64,000 nucleotides of DNA. Origin: JALYUM01 sp036688685. GTDB lineage: Bacteria; Pseudomonadota; Gammaproteobacteria; Burkholderiales; Burkholderiaceae_D. A model generated the notes under the pieces. It was not told where the DNA came from and searched no databases. It saw nothing but the letters and a program-made list of their open reading frames with translations. The position numbers and the translations under genes were made by a program. The stretch spans positions 1 through 64,000 of the forward strand of contig NZ_JAQQPS010000012.1 in NCBI RefSeq assembly GCF_036688685.1, written 5' to 3'. Within the stretch, counting starts at the first letter, position 1; each line of letters begins with the position of its first letter. Shown here one piece after another: positions 36,435-45,290 of the stretch.

Positions 36435-37429
36435 TCGTCGACGGTCTCGACAGCTGGGTCATGCAGGCGCTTGCCGGCGGCACGACAGTCAAGCAGGTTG
36501 TCGCCGAGCTGAAAGCGCTGCAACGGCGCGGGCCGCAGATGATCGATGCCGCGTTCGCCGAACTCAAGACCATGCACGCGAAGATGATGGGCCACGAACT
36601 GCCGGGCACGACCGCCGCCGCGGCCGCGACCAGCAGCAAATCGGCTGCTGCGCTGGCACGGCGCGAGGTTGAGGCCGCCCGCACGCAGCGGCTGCTGCTG
36701 GCCAGCAAGAGCCGTGACATCAAGGCAAACCGCGTCACGCCGAATGCCACGAAGAACAGCGTCAAGAAGAAAGGCGCGCCTAAAGGGCGGCCGTCGGGCA
36801 GCGGCGTGCCGGCAGAACACATCACCGATTACCAGGTCAGGAAGAAGCATGCCAACTTCCGCAAGGCCAACAATGGCGGAAAGCTGATCGAAGAACACAG
36901 CCTGCCGCATAACGGCATCGATCACCTGTGGTCGAACAAAACGCACGTGACCAAGCCATTCGTGGTGGGCGAAACGAAATCGAGCCTTTTCGATTCGTTC
37001 AAGCTGCTTGCTGCGCTGCGGGCGGATGAGGCGGCCAATCCTACCCCCAATAATGGCAAGCCGAATATCTTTCAGAGCGAAGGGAGGGATGTACACGCGA
37101 ACAGACGAGTTCCTGTTGGATCGACTCCCGCTCACGAAGATGCTGTACGCCGGGGAGTGAACAAGCCCAACGCCGAAACGAAACTTGCAACCCAAATGAG
37201 TCATGCCTGGATTGCTCAATGCATAAGGAAAGAAAAAAGTCTTACGGAAGCAGGCAGACTCCTGACGCAGCTGATCAAAGACTTTGAAGACGATCTTATT
37301 CCATGCCCATATCATAGATGGATTTCGTTAGTTACCGGCCGTCAGTTGGACAAACATCAAAAATCGAAAGGTGCTGTGCATGAAGTGCAAATAATCTTGT
37401 CTATTCCAGATGCCATCTTGGAGAAATGA
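36374..37429 (+). CDS. Orphan PoNe-like toxin, N-terminal delivery region deleted
   Basis: A 351-residue frame. The first ~19 residues come from the vgrG relic; from residue 20 on it matches residues 149-491 of the full effector, minus 11 residues. It lacks the first 148 residues, which should be needed for loading on the spike. The nuclease signature is kept (NGIDHLW, VVGETK), while the last ~110 residues differ clearly from the first toxin (CIRKEKSLTEAGRLLTQLIKDF against CIDHERSLTESGLSIKQLIK). The toxin end has therefore diverged or been exchanged. A GAG upstream of the ATG at 36374 is a weak ribosome site. It may be silent storage for recombination, as described for orphan Rhs and CdiA tips. 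Confidence 0.7.
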   Translation: MLDYDFPATTTNTRTRKARAFVDGLDSWVMQALAGGTTVKQVVAELKALQRRGPQMIDAAFAELKTMHAKMMGHELPGTTAAAAATSSKSAAALARREVEAARTQRLLLASKSRDIKANRVTPNATKNSVKKKGAPKGRPSGSGVPAEHITDYQVRKKHANFRKANNGGKLIEEHSLPHNGIDHLWSNKTHVTKPFVVGETKSSLFDSFKLLAALRADEAANPTPNNGKPNIFQSEGRDVHANRRVPVGSTPAHEDAVRRGVNKPNAETKLATQMSHAWIAQCIRKEKSLTEAGRLLTQLIKDFEDDLIPCPYHRWISLVTGRQLDKHQKSKGAVHEVQIILSIPDAILEK

Positions 37430-37430
37430 A

Positions 37431-38444
37431 ATGCTAAAAGCACTAAATCTGTCCGATTTTAAGGAACGTAAGCGTGAGCTGCTCCTTGATTATGCAACCT
37501 ATGCTGCAGATGCTGCTGACTTGGCAACAAGGATTCTCGGCACGGATCAACGAATGACAGATACAGAATTGATGGCGACAAAAAGCGCCGCAGCAGCCAT
37601 GAGAATGACCCGCGCACGAGCGCGATACGCCGCCGATCTGCTTACGCTCAGCTATTCCGCCGGCATCGTTACAGCTGATCTGAGGAGCTTCTATCCGGCA
37701 GTTCTAGGATACTGGGAAGAATTCGCAAAATACGATCGAGCATTCGACGAAAGCTCCGAATCTCAGGGCGCTGTGGTTGCACACTTTGGGTTACTTGGTG
37801 ATGACTTCGAAATGGTAAATCGCATGACATGCTTGGGCATCCTGCTTGGTTGGACAGCATTGCTTCCTCGCCTTGCCTCGCTGCTCGACTACCGTAATCC
37901 AAGAATGGATGGCATGCTGGAACGCCTGTTCCAGCCGTTCGTCCCCGGTCGAGCAGCTGCACCGGACGAATGCACACGGCATCTTCCTTATTTCAAGACA
38001 CTCAAAATATTTCGCGCGGACAGGAAAGATCAGGCACCGATGATGGCCCGGTATCTCGAACAGTGGTATCACGCCAGCCGCCGCGAGCCCTTTTACGATA
38101 GCCATAAACGCGACGCCGCGTTCATTGGCTATTGGTCTTGGGAAGCCGCCGCCATCACTTTTCTGTTAGACATCAATGACAGCAGCTATCGCGATGCGAC
38201 GTTCTACCCTTCAGATTTGGTCGAATTCGCTCGCGTGCAGCGAAATCGCAGCTTATCGAACGTCCTCGCTACCGATGCTGTGGGCGAACTGCGTGCCAGG
38301 TCAGGTGACGCATGCCCGAGGCGAGGTTTGTGGGAATCCTTGACTGATCCAGTGGTGCGCAGAATTTTTGAACAAGGCAATGTGATGAGTAATCTTCACG
38401 CGTCATATGGCTTGACTGTCTGGATATACAAAGGCGAAGCATAG
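37431..38444 (+). CDS. Second PoNi-like immunity protein
   Basis: 337 residues, the same length as the first immunity protein and similar throughout (MLKALNLSDFKERKRELLLDYA; HFGLLGDDFEMVNRMTCLGILL; GYWSWEAAAITFLLDINDSS). It starts one base after the orphan toxin stop, with a GGAG site about 7 bases before the ATG. Divergence is greatest in the first two-thirds, where specificity for the partner toxin would lie. The last ~170 bases are virtually identical to the first copy. It should neutralise the orphan toxin variant; whether the two immunities cross-protect cannot be told. Confidence 0.82.
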   Translation: MLKALNLSDFKERKRELLLDYATYAADAADLATRILGTDQRMTDTELMATKSAAAAMRMTRARARYAADLLTLSYSAGIVTADLRSFYPAVLGYWEEFAKYDRAFDESSESQGAVVAHFGLLGDDFEMVNRMTCLGILLGWTALLPRLASLLDYRNPRMDGMLERLFQPFVPGRAAAPDECTRHLPYFKTLKIFRADRKDQAPMMARYLEQWYHASRREPFYDSHKRDAAFIGYWSWEAAAITFLLDINDSSYRDATFYPSDLVEFARVQRNRSLSNVLATDAVGELRARSGDACPRRGLWESLTDPVVRRIFEQGNVMSNLHASYGLTVWIYKGEA

Positions 38445-38450
38445 TTTTCG

Positions 38451-38500
38451 GTTGCGGACGAGATCGAATCCATGCTCAACTACGATTCTCCTGTAGCGAC
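38451..38500 (+). repeat. Relic of the vgrG 3' end, copy 2
   Basis: GTTGCGGACGAGATCGAATC-CATGCTCAACTACGATTCTCCTG follows the second immunity gene exactly as copy 1 follows the first. Similarity stops about 38500 and A/T-rich DNA begins. It marks the right edge of the duplicated cassette. Confidence 0.7.
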
Positions 38501-38685
38501 TCGTCGGATCATGTGCTCTTACTATTGCTCCGAAGGCAATGAAATTTTTAAGATTATCAGAAACAGTTCAAGCTTCACACTAACGTCGAATCTATTTCGA
38601 TTTTTTATTGCAACCTAATGCTACTCAGGTGGTGCGTTTTCCACCTGTTGAAGTATTCGTAAAAATCAGAATGAAGAAAAATCCG

Positions 38686-39096
38686 CTAACTTTTTAGGGC
38701 CACTCCACCCATTGAGGCAAATCTAGGTTGGTATGAAAGAATTTGCTTCAATTCCCCAATTGAAAATAAAGCAAGGACAAATCCAGCCCCCCACAAAGGA
38801 AGTGTAAGCAAACAAAAAATTGGCAAAGCATAGCTCCTCTTCCAATAATACAATTTTCCGCTGCCCAGCTTAACTGCAATAATCAGTTTTCCAACTAGAT
38901 ATAAAGTAACTGGTTCGGGGCTGTTCAAGCCTCTTGATATATAGTCACCTAATGCTTGCGCCGTCCTGACTTTTATGAGAACTTCGTTACCAATTTCTAT
39001 GGAGCTAAAATGAACAAATGATTTCCCCACTTGATTTCCAATGGTCTTGCCAGATCCGAGCATGCTTAAAGTTCCGCTAACCTCTCTCACAACCAA
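38686..39096 (-). CDS. Unknown small membrane protein
   Basis: A 136-residue frame in A/T-rich DNA. The N-terminal 85 residues look soluble and beta-rich (VREVSGTLSMLGSGKTIGNQ; VHFSSIEIGNEVLIKVRTA). Residues about 88-120 are hydrophobic (SYALPIFCLLTLPLWGAGFV; LALFSIGEL) and should form one or two membrane helices. I do not recognise the family. Amino-acid use is natural, and the DNA is poorer in GC than its neighbours, like the immunity genes, so it may have arrived with the type VI island. Conceivably a membrane immunity protein whose toxin is gone. Confidence 0.5.
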   Translation of the reverse strand: MVVREVSGTLSMLGSGKTIGNQVGKSFVHFSSIEIGNEVLIKVRTAQALGDYISRGLNSPEPVTLYLVGKLIIAVKLGSGKLYYWKRSYALPIFCLLTLPLWGAGFVLALFSIGELKQILSYQPRFASMGGVALKS

Positions 39097-39812
39097 CTCC
39101 TATAAAAGAAAAAACAATGGAATTCATAGTCTCCTCCCGGAAATGTAATGTCAGTTTCTGCATCTTGGCGGGAAGAGTCTGTTTGATGGTACCGGCGTTG
39201 CCCCTACATCAGTTAATCTGCATAATTGATCAACCTTAGCCTAACAGCAACATTATCCAACACATCGTCCAATTTGTGGCGTCAATTTTAAAATTTTTTT
39301 GATTACATCAGGGTAAAAAACTCATACTTTTCAAGTCCTTTAGCCTTAATATTGTCGAAGCATCCTTCGATTGCAGGACCCTCGTGCGCCATACATTGAC
39401 CAGAGTAAGTTGCCTCTCAAATGCCTCAAGTTCAAGCCGTGTATGGTGTTCAGTCAGGTAGAGAGTCCGAGCCGCGTTTATGGTCTTCACCATGTCAGCA
39501 CCCTTCACAACCAAGTGGATGATCTACTAGCTACCAATTACCCAACTTCAAGATAGGTTATCTGGAAGCAATTACACCGCTGTCGACCGGACCGATGATG
39601 GCGATCGCAGATTGGCCCTGCATTGAAATGACAACGCTTTGACATTCAGGAATATGCAGTCGTGCGCTCAGGGGGCGCTGATCAGTGACAGGTTCGCCCA
39701 GCGCGGGCAACATCAAACCAAATGATGCTGCCACTGCAACGACAGCGCAGGAAAATAATCGCGTCGGGCAATTAGATCGAAGTCCCGTTCCGGATTTGGC
39801 CGGTAGCCGCGC
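39097..39812. other. 716-base A/T-rich intergenic patch with small orphan frames
   Basis: Between the small membrane protein and the M16 peptidase gene. It contains one plausible short minus-strand frame (39308-39514) and, at about 39558-39780 on the minus strand, a frame without a good start codon. The latter reads like a signal peptide plus short secreted peptide (LFSCAVVAVAASFGLMLPALG, then EPVTDQRPLSARLHIPE, stop at 39558). No clear promoter, terminator or repeat is visible. Confidence 0.5.
39308..39514 (-). CDS. Possible small helical protein
   Basis: A 68-residue frame with mostly helical, charged composition (VKTINAARTLYLTEHHTRLE; LEAFERQLTLVNVWRTRV). An internal Met at residue 8 is an alternative start. 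No family is recognised, and there is no strong ribosome site. The composition is more protein-like than the overlapping plus-strand frame, but it could be a relic. Confidence 0.3.
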   Translation of the reverse strand: MVVKGADMVKTINAARTLYLTEHHTRLELEAFERQLTLVNVWRTRVLQSKDASTILRLKDLKSMSFLP

Positions 39813-42689
39813 CTACGCCGCTGGCGTCGTCAACGCCGTCAAATCCACCAGCGCCAGCCCCGCCAGGTCGACGCTGCTGTCGCCAACAAACGCGACGCGA
39901 CTGGCCGACGCCGGCACCAGCCACGTGCGTACTGCCGCCCGTATCTGGTCCAGCGTGCACGTCAGGATGCCAGTGCGGAACTGCTGGCGCACCGCCTCGT
40001 CGATGCCGCTGCGCTGCAACTGCCAGGCGCGCACCGCGCTGACGTACGGCGACATGGGCTTGTCCAGCCCCTTGATGACGCTGATGATGGCTTCCTCCAG
40101 CTGCTCGGCGCTGAACGCGTCGTTTTCCACAGCGGCCAGCGCGGCGTTGAAATCGGCGTAGGTGCCGGCCAGGCGCGGATCGCGGAAGGAACTCATGGAG
40201 AACATGCCGGCGTCGCCACTGTAGCTGGCAAAGCCGCCGTACGCCCCGCCCTGCTCGCGCAGCGCCTGGTGCAGCATGTTGGCGCCCATGAACTCGGCCG
40301 CCACGGCCAGCGCCGCGGCATCCGGATGGCCGATGCGCGGCGCGCGCCAGGCGATCACGCAGTGGTTGACCTGGCTGGTGGCGTGCAAGGCCAGGTTCAC
40401 CGGCGCAGTGCTGCCCATGCTGCTCGCTGCCGGTGGCGCTGCGACCAGTGCGTCGGGCGTTGGTGTCAACATCCGCGCCAGTGCGGCGGCGTCGGCGCCG
40501 GCGCCCACGCACAGCCGGATCGGCTCCAGGCCGGTCACCAGCGCGTGCATGGCGACCAGGCGCGCGGCAATCTGCGCCAGGCCGTCGGCCGTCTGCGCCA
40601 GGGTTTGCAGGGCGCCATAAAACGGCAGCGATGGCACACCACTGATCGCGTTCTGGAAGTGACGCAGCGGCGACAGCGGCGCGCCAGCGGCCAGCAGCGC
40701 GTAATCGCGGCCGGCTTTCGCCAGGCCCGTAAATTTGCTTTGCACCAGGCGCTCGATCAAAAAGGCCAGGCGCGCGGTCTCGTCGAAGCGCGCGCCTTTG
40801 ATACTGGTGGCCAGCACCTCGGCAATGGCCGCGTGTTCTTCGCGCAGCGCGCTGCTGGAGTACACCAGCTCGAGGCGCAGGCCACCGTCCTGCGTCAGCG
40901 ACTGGTCCAGGCCGACGCGGAACGACGGCACCAGCGCCTGGCGCCAGGCGTCGGCGGCGGCGTAGTCCAGTTCGCCCACGCCCAAATCCGGCAACAGGTC
41001 CGCGTACAGGTCCAGCCACGGCCAGTCTGCCGGCGCGACGTGCGAGACGTCGACCAGCAGGCGCGCGTAGCTGATGCCGTTGGTGGGCACGTCGAAGCTT
41101 AGCGCGCCGTCCAGCAGCAAAGGCACGGCGGGCACCGGGCGCGGTTGCGGGCTGACGTCGCCGGGACGAATACGCGGCAGCAGCGTCTTGTCGACCGGCA
41201 GGGCCTGGTGGGCGGCCAGCGCCGCGCTGTCGGCTTCGATGCGGGCGCGCTCTGCAGCGGACAACTGCGCTTCCAGATTCGCCAGGCGCAGCTGCTCGGT
41301 GGCAGCGCGCGCGGTGAAGTAGTCGGCGTCCGGCATGACGCGGGTGGTCAGGCGGGTTGGATTATCGAGCAGCGCACGCACCAGAGTCTTGAAGAAGGCC
41401 GGGTCTTTGATGCGGGTGTCGAGCTGGGCCAGCGCGGCCTCGTTGTCGAAGGCGTGCATGACGTCACCGCCGTACAAGGCCAGCGGCAACGCCTGCAGCA
41501 TGCGGCGCAGCATGAACGGCGTGCCGCCGCCCTCGGTATTTCTCTGCTGGTAGCGCAGGTCGCGCAGTGCGGCGCGCAAGGTTGCCTCGGGCACGCCCTC
41601 AAGGGCGGCGCGTTCGAGCGCGGCCAGGATCAGGTCGTGCGCGGGGCCCACCTGTTCCAGCGTGAGTCCTTCCATGCCGGCGTGGAAGACCATCTGGCGC
41701 ATATTCGTGTCCTGGCCGTTCAGGCGCGACGGCCGCCCGAAACCGCTCGACTCCATCGCCGCGCGCAGGGGCGCCGCCGAATCGTTCAGCAGGCCCGCCG
41801 CCAGCAGGTGCGCCTCGTAGTAACCCATGGTGTCGGTCATCTCGCCCAGCAGCCAGGCCAGCTGCAGGCCGTGCTCGTCGTCTTTCGCCTGCTGCGACGG
41901 GATGCGCAGGTCCTGCTCGCGCGGGGCGCTCCAGCTGCCCGCCAGCGCCGGCGTGCGGCGCGGCGCCTGGCCGCTGCGGCGCGCCAGCACCTGGGACGCG
42001 ATGCGTTCCTGGATGCTGGCCGCGTCGATCCGGCCGGCGCTCATGAATACCGCTTGCGACGGGTGGTAGTGACTGGCGTGGAAGTCGCGCAGCATGGCGT
42101 GACTTAATTCGGGGATGGCGAGCGGATCGCCGCCCGATGCCACTTCGTACGTGGTGCCGGCAAACAGGGGCGCGATGATCCCGTGGTGCAGCGCGTACAT
42201 CGGGTCGGCAATGGCGCCCTTCATTTCATTGAACACGACGCCCTGGTAGGCCAGCTTGCCGCCGTCGAACACGTGGCGCCAGCCCTCCTGCAGGAAGTCA
42301 AGGTAGCTCAGCTGCGGGAAAAAGCTGGCGTCCAGGTAGACGTCGAGCAGGTTGAAAAAATCCTGGCGGTCGGTGGTGGCGAACGGGTACGCAGTGCGGT
42401 CGGCGTAGGTCATGGCGTTCATGAACGTCGCGGTCGAGCGGCGCAGCATCGAGAAGAACGGCGAGCGCACGGGAAAGCGCTCGGAGCCGGCCAGCGCCAG
42501 GTGTTCGAGAATGTGGGCGCGGCCATCGCTGGCGTCGGGCACGGTGGGAAAGGCGACCAGGAAAGCGATTTCGGCGTCGTCGTTGGCCATGTGGATGTGG
42601 CGCGCGCCCGATACCGGGTCGACGTACTGTTCGATCGTCGCCTGCAGGACGGGGACGTGGTGGCTGCTGCTTAGTTCAAATGCTTGCAT
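39813..42689 (-). CDS. M16-family zinc peptidase (M16C, presequence-protease-like)
   Basis: A 958-residue insulinase-type metallopeptidase. The ATG at 42689 has a GAGG site and places the inverted zinc motif HILEH at residues 59-63, with the downstream Glu of the second ligand set near EMKGAIADP. The preceding HMANDDAEIAFLVAFPTVPD and the FMNAMTYADRTAYPFATT segment are typical of M16C enzymes such as PreP. Those enclose and degrade peptides up to about 70 residues. The length fits a single-chain four-domain clam shell. There is no signal peptide, so it should be cytoplasmic. It is divergent from the HD-like gene. Confidence 0.93.
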   Translation of the reverse strand: MQAFELSSSHHVPVLQATIEQYVDPVSGARHIHMANDDAEIAFLVAFPTVPDASDGRAHILEHLALAGSERFPVRSPFFSMLRRSTATFMNAMTYADRTAYPFATTDRQDFFNLLDVYLDASFFPQLSYLDFLQEGWRHVFDGGKLAYQGVVFNEMKGAIADPMYALHHGIIAPLFAGTTYEVASGGDPLAIPELSHAMLRDFHASHYHPSQAVFMSAGRIDAASIQERIASQVLARRSGQAPRRTPALAGSWSAPREQDLRIPSQQAKDDEHGLQLAWLLGEMTDTMGYYEAHLLAAGLLNDSAAPLRAAMESSGFGRPSRLNGQDTNMRQMVFHAGMEGLTLEQVGPAHDLILAALERAALEGVPEATLRAALRDLRYQQRNTEGGGTPFMLRRMLQALPLALYGGDVMHAFDNEAALAQLDTRIKDPAFFKTLVRALLDNPTRLTTRVMPDADYFTARAATEQLRLANLEAQLSAAERARIEADSAALAAHQALPVDKTLLPRIRPGDVSPQPRPVPAVPLLLDGALSFDVPTNGISYARLLVDVSHVAPADWPWLDLYADLLPDLGVGELDYAAADAWRQALVPSFRVGLDQSLTQDGGLRLELVYSSSALREEHAAIAEVLATSIKGARFDETARLAFLIERLVQSKFTGLAKAGRDYALLAAGAPLSPLRHFQNAISGVPSLPFYGALQTLAQTADGLAQIAARLVAMHALVTGLEPIRLCVGAGADAAALARMLTPTPDALVAAPPAASSMGSTAPVNLALHATSQVNHCVIAWRAPRIGHPDAAALAVAAEFMGANMLHQALREQGGAYGGFASYSGDAGMFSMSSFRDPRLAGTYADFNAALAAVENDAFSAEQLEEAIISVIKGLDKPMSPYVSAVRAWQLQRSGIDEAVRQQFRTGILTCTLDQIRAAVRTWLVPASASRVAFVGDSSVDLAGLALVDLTALTTPAA

Positions 42690-42807
42690 AGGTGTTGGCC
42701 TCGGTGATTCAGTGCGCCCAGCGTACAGGAAATCGCCGGGGCGGGTCACGGCCCGGCGCGTTGTTTGGCAAAGTGCTAAGCTCGCGAAACGATTCGGAGG
42801 ATGCTGC

Positions 42808-43446
42808 ATGCTGCTTGAACGACAATGGGCCGACGCCTGGCACCGCCTCGGCCTGGCGGACAGCGACACGTGGCGCGACCGCCTCCTGGCCAGTTACGCC
42901 GAACCCGCCCGCCACTACCACACGCTACAGCACCTGGCCGAATGCCTCGCGCTGTGCGACGAATTCGCGCACCTGGCCGAACGGCCTGGTGAAGTGGCCA
43001 TCGCCCTGTGGTTCCACGACGCCGTCTACCAGCCGCCGGCAAAAGACAATGAAGCGCGCAGCGCGGCCTGGGCTGGCGCGGCGCTTGGGGAAGCCGGCGC
43101 CGCGCGCGCTGTGATCGACCGGGTGCAGGCACTGGTCATGGCCACGGCGCGCCATGACGCACCCGGAGAAATCGACGCGGCGCTGGTGATCGACATCGAC
43201 CTGGCGATTCTGGGCGCGAACCCGCACCGGTTTGCGCAATACGAAGCGCAGATACGGGCCGAGTATGGCGCGGTGCCGCCGCACCTGTTCCAGGACAAGC
43301 GGCGCGCCGTGCTCGCGCACTTCCTGGCCCGTCCCGCCCTCTACACCACCCCGGCCCTGCGGACACGGTTCGAATACCAGGCCCGCAAGAACCTGCAAGG
43401 GGCACTCGGCGCCTCACTGGTGACGGACGCTAACAAGCTTCGATGA
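42808..43446 (+). CDS. HD-superfamily-like metal-dependent phosphohydrolase
   Basis: A 212-residue cytoplasmic protein. The ATG at 42808 has a GGAGG site 7 bases upstream. Metal-binding motifs are visible: RHYHTLQHL at 35-43, WFHDAVY at 68-74 and ATARHD near 112. This is the pattern of the small predicted HD phosphohydrolases also annotated as NMDA-receptor-like domain proteins. The substrate is unknown. Its last 17 bases overlap the 3' end of the convergent haloperoxidase-like gene. Confidence 0.85.
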   Translation: MLLERQWADAWHRLGLADSDTWRDRLLASYAEPARHYHTLQHLAECLALCDEFAHLAERPGEVAIALWFHDAVYQPPAKDNEARSAAWAGAALGEAGAARAVIDRVQALVMATARHDAPGEIDAALVIDIDLAILGANPHRFAQYEAQIRAEYGAVPPHLFQDKRRAVLAHFLARPALYTTPALRTRFEYQARKNLQGALGASLVTDANKLR

Positions 43447-44263
43447 ACGCCAGGATGTCGGCGTTGATGACCTCCGCGTGCGTCGTCGGCATTCCGTGCG
43501 GGAAGCCGGCATAGGTCTTCAATACACCGTTGGGCAGCAAGGCCGCGGTCAGCGGGCCGGAGCTCGCATACGGCACGATCTGGTCGTCGTCACCATGCTG
43601 GACCAGCACCGGCAGCGTGATTTTTTTGAGGTCGTGCCTGAAATCGGTCTCCGAAAACGCGGCGATGCCGTCGTAGTGGGCGAGCGCCGCCCCCATCATG
43701 CCCTGGCGCCACCAGTTCTGGATGATGCCTTCGCTGGGCGTGGCACCGGGCCGGTTGTAGCCGTAGAACGGTCCCGCCGGCACATCGCGATAAAACTGCG
43801 CACGGTTGCTGGCGACCTGCTGCCGGAAGCCGTCGAACACGTCCTTCGGCAAGCCGCCCGGATTGTCGGGCGTTTGCAGCATCAGCGGCGGCACCGCGGC
43901 GATCAATACCGCTTTCGACGCGCGCGCCTGGCCGTGGCGCGCCAGGTAGCGCACCACTTCGCCGCCACCGGTGGAGTGGCCGACGTGGATGGCGCCGCCC
44001 AGGTCGAGGTGTTCGACCACGGCCAGCAGGTCGTCGGCGTAATGGTCCATGTCGTGGCTTGAACCGACCTGACTGGAACGCCCGTGGCCGCGCCGGTCGT
44101 GCGCGATGACGCGGTAGCCGCGCTCGAGGAAGTACAGCATCTGGGCGTCCCAGTCGTCGGCGGACAGCGGCCAGCCGTGCGAAAAGACGATCGGCGTGCC
44201 GTGCCCCCAATCCTTGTAGAAGATCTCGACGCCGTCACTGGTTTTAACCGTATTCGTAGTCAT
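43430..44263 (-). CDS. Alpha/beta hydrolase, non-haem chloroperoxidase-like
   Basis: A 277-residue hydrolase. The ATG at 44263 has a CAGGAG site. The motifs are those of cofactor-free haloperoxidases and aryl esterases: the oxyanion segment FSHGWPLSADDWD, the nucleophile elbow GHSTGG (Ser97), QHGDDDQIVPY with the catalytic Asp, and GFPHGM with the catalytic His near the C-terminus. The YKDWGHGTPIVFSHG start is also typical. It may hydrolyse esters or make peracids; halogenation in vivo is doubtful for this family. It could share a promoter with the membrane protein gene upstream (31 bases). Confidence 0.92.
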   Translation of the reverse strand: MTTNTVKTSDGVEIFYKDWGHGTPIVFSHGWPLSADDWDAQMLYFLERGYRVIAHDRRGHGRSSQVGSSHDMDHYADDLLAVVEHLDLGGAIHVGHSTGGGEVVRYLARHGQARASKAVLIAAVPPLMLQTPDNPGGLPKDVFDGFRQQVASNRAQFYRDVPAGPFYGYNRPGATPSEGIIQNWWRQGMMGAALAHYDGIAAFSETDFRHDLKKITLPVLVQHGDDDQIVPYASSGPLTAALLPNGVLKTYAGFPHGMPTTHAEVINADILAFIEAC

Positions 44264-44294
44264 GAAATTACTCCTGTGGTTGGGTAAGGATGGT

Positions 44295-45161
44295 CTACGC
44301 GGCCTTCGGGCCGGTGCCGCGCAGGTGGGTGATTTTTTGCAGCATGTCGAACCAGAACGGCGAGCCGAACAGGGTCGATGAGGCGGTGATCGCCCAGCCG
44401 GCGGCCATCTGGGCAAATTCGCTGAAGTGGTAATTGGAGCCCAGCACGCCGCCCTGATAGGTGAACGGCGGGCGTTCCCAGCCGATCGGCAGGCTGGTGG
44501 CGGTCAGGTTATTGAGGGCGCTGTGCGCATCGAGCAGTTGCGTGGTGTCGATCTGGCGCATTAGCGCCGGATGTTCCCACAGCACCTTGAACAGGTGCAG
44601 CGCATCGATATTCATCAGCACAGCGAGAGCGAAACCCACAAGGAGTGCGCACCACTGCATGGTGCGCTTGTAGTTCCCGGACAGGCGGTCCATCGCGTTC
44701 TCGAACCAGTACGCGACTTCCGTCTCGAAGCGCTGGGCGTCGGCACCCGCGCGCCGGTACATATTGCGCAGGACGTCGCGCAACTGCCCCTCCGGCACGT
44801 GTTCGATGGCGGCCAGCAGATCGCCCGGCGTACCGGGATTGCCCGCTGCTGCCTGCAGCACCTCGATCAGCGCCACGGCAAACTGGCGCGGCTCGACATA
44901 CGAGGGCAAGCCATGCAACTGCTCAAGCGCGGGCGCCCTGCCACTGCCGCCGGGATTGAGGCGGGCGTGGTTGTACAGGTCGAGCACCAGGCCGCTGCCA
45001 GTCGGGTCGTTCAGCAAGGTTTTCAGACCGCCCAGCAGATACTTGCCGCGCAATTTGAGGAAGGACGAGATGCCTTCGTTGACCGAGCTGACGATCAGGC
45101 TGACCGAGCAAAAACAAAAGGTCAGCCCGAGGGCCACTTCGAGGACGGTGCTGTCGAACAT
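44295..45161 (-). CDS. Unknown integral membrane protein
   Basis: A 288-residue protein with a hydrophobic N-terminal helix (VALGLTFCFCSVSLIVSSVN) and a central helix (CALLVGFALAVLMNIDALHL). A further amphipathic or membrane segment lies near the end (AAGWAITASSTLFGSPFWFD). The cytoplasmic middle (about 50-165) is helical and contains a conserved-looking NMYRRAGADAQRFETEVAYW segment. I know similar proteins only as hypothetical membrane proteins of proteobacteria and assign no function. The 5' leader contains a 7-5-7 inverted repeat (AATCATC / GATGATT at 45177-45195). Confidence 0.75.
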   Translation of the reverse strand: MFDSTVLEVALGLTFCFCSVSLIVSSVNEGISSFLKLRGKYLLGGLKTLLNDPTGSGLVLDLYNHARLNPGGSGRAPALEQLHGLPSYVEPRQFAVALIEVLQAAAGNPGTPGDLLAAIEHVPEGQLRDVLRNMYRRAGADAQRFETEVAYWFENAMDRLSGNYKRTMQWCALLVGFALAVLMNIDALHLFKVLWEHPALMRQIDTTQLLDAHSALNNLTATSLPIGWERPPFTYQGGVLGSNYHFSEFAQMAAGWAITASSTLFGSPFWFDMLQKITHLRGTGPKAA

Positions 45162-45213
45162 TGGGTAACCCTGTCAAATCATCATGCCGATGATTCTAAG
45201 GGCAGTTTACGGC

Positions 45214-45276
45214 TTCGACACGCGCATTTCAGCTATGCGGGATGCATCCCTATGAGCGCAATATGCGCGCGTCGAA
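45214..45276. repeat. Long imperfect inverted repeat with nested palindrome
   Basis: TTCGACACGCGCAT (45214-45227) pairs with ATGCGCGCGTCGAA (45263-45276) over 14 bp with one mismatch. The 35-base loop contains the perfect palindrome GGGATGCATCCC (45239-45250). It lies between two minus-strand genes and could end permease transcription or process the message. Confidence 0.55.
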
Positions 45277-45290
45277 ATTACAACAAATGC

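Noticed and set aside
39371..39556. A 61-codon plus-strand frame in the A/T-rich patch
   Set aside because: Overlaps a more protein-like minus-strand frame; no ribosome site or similarity seen.
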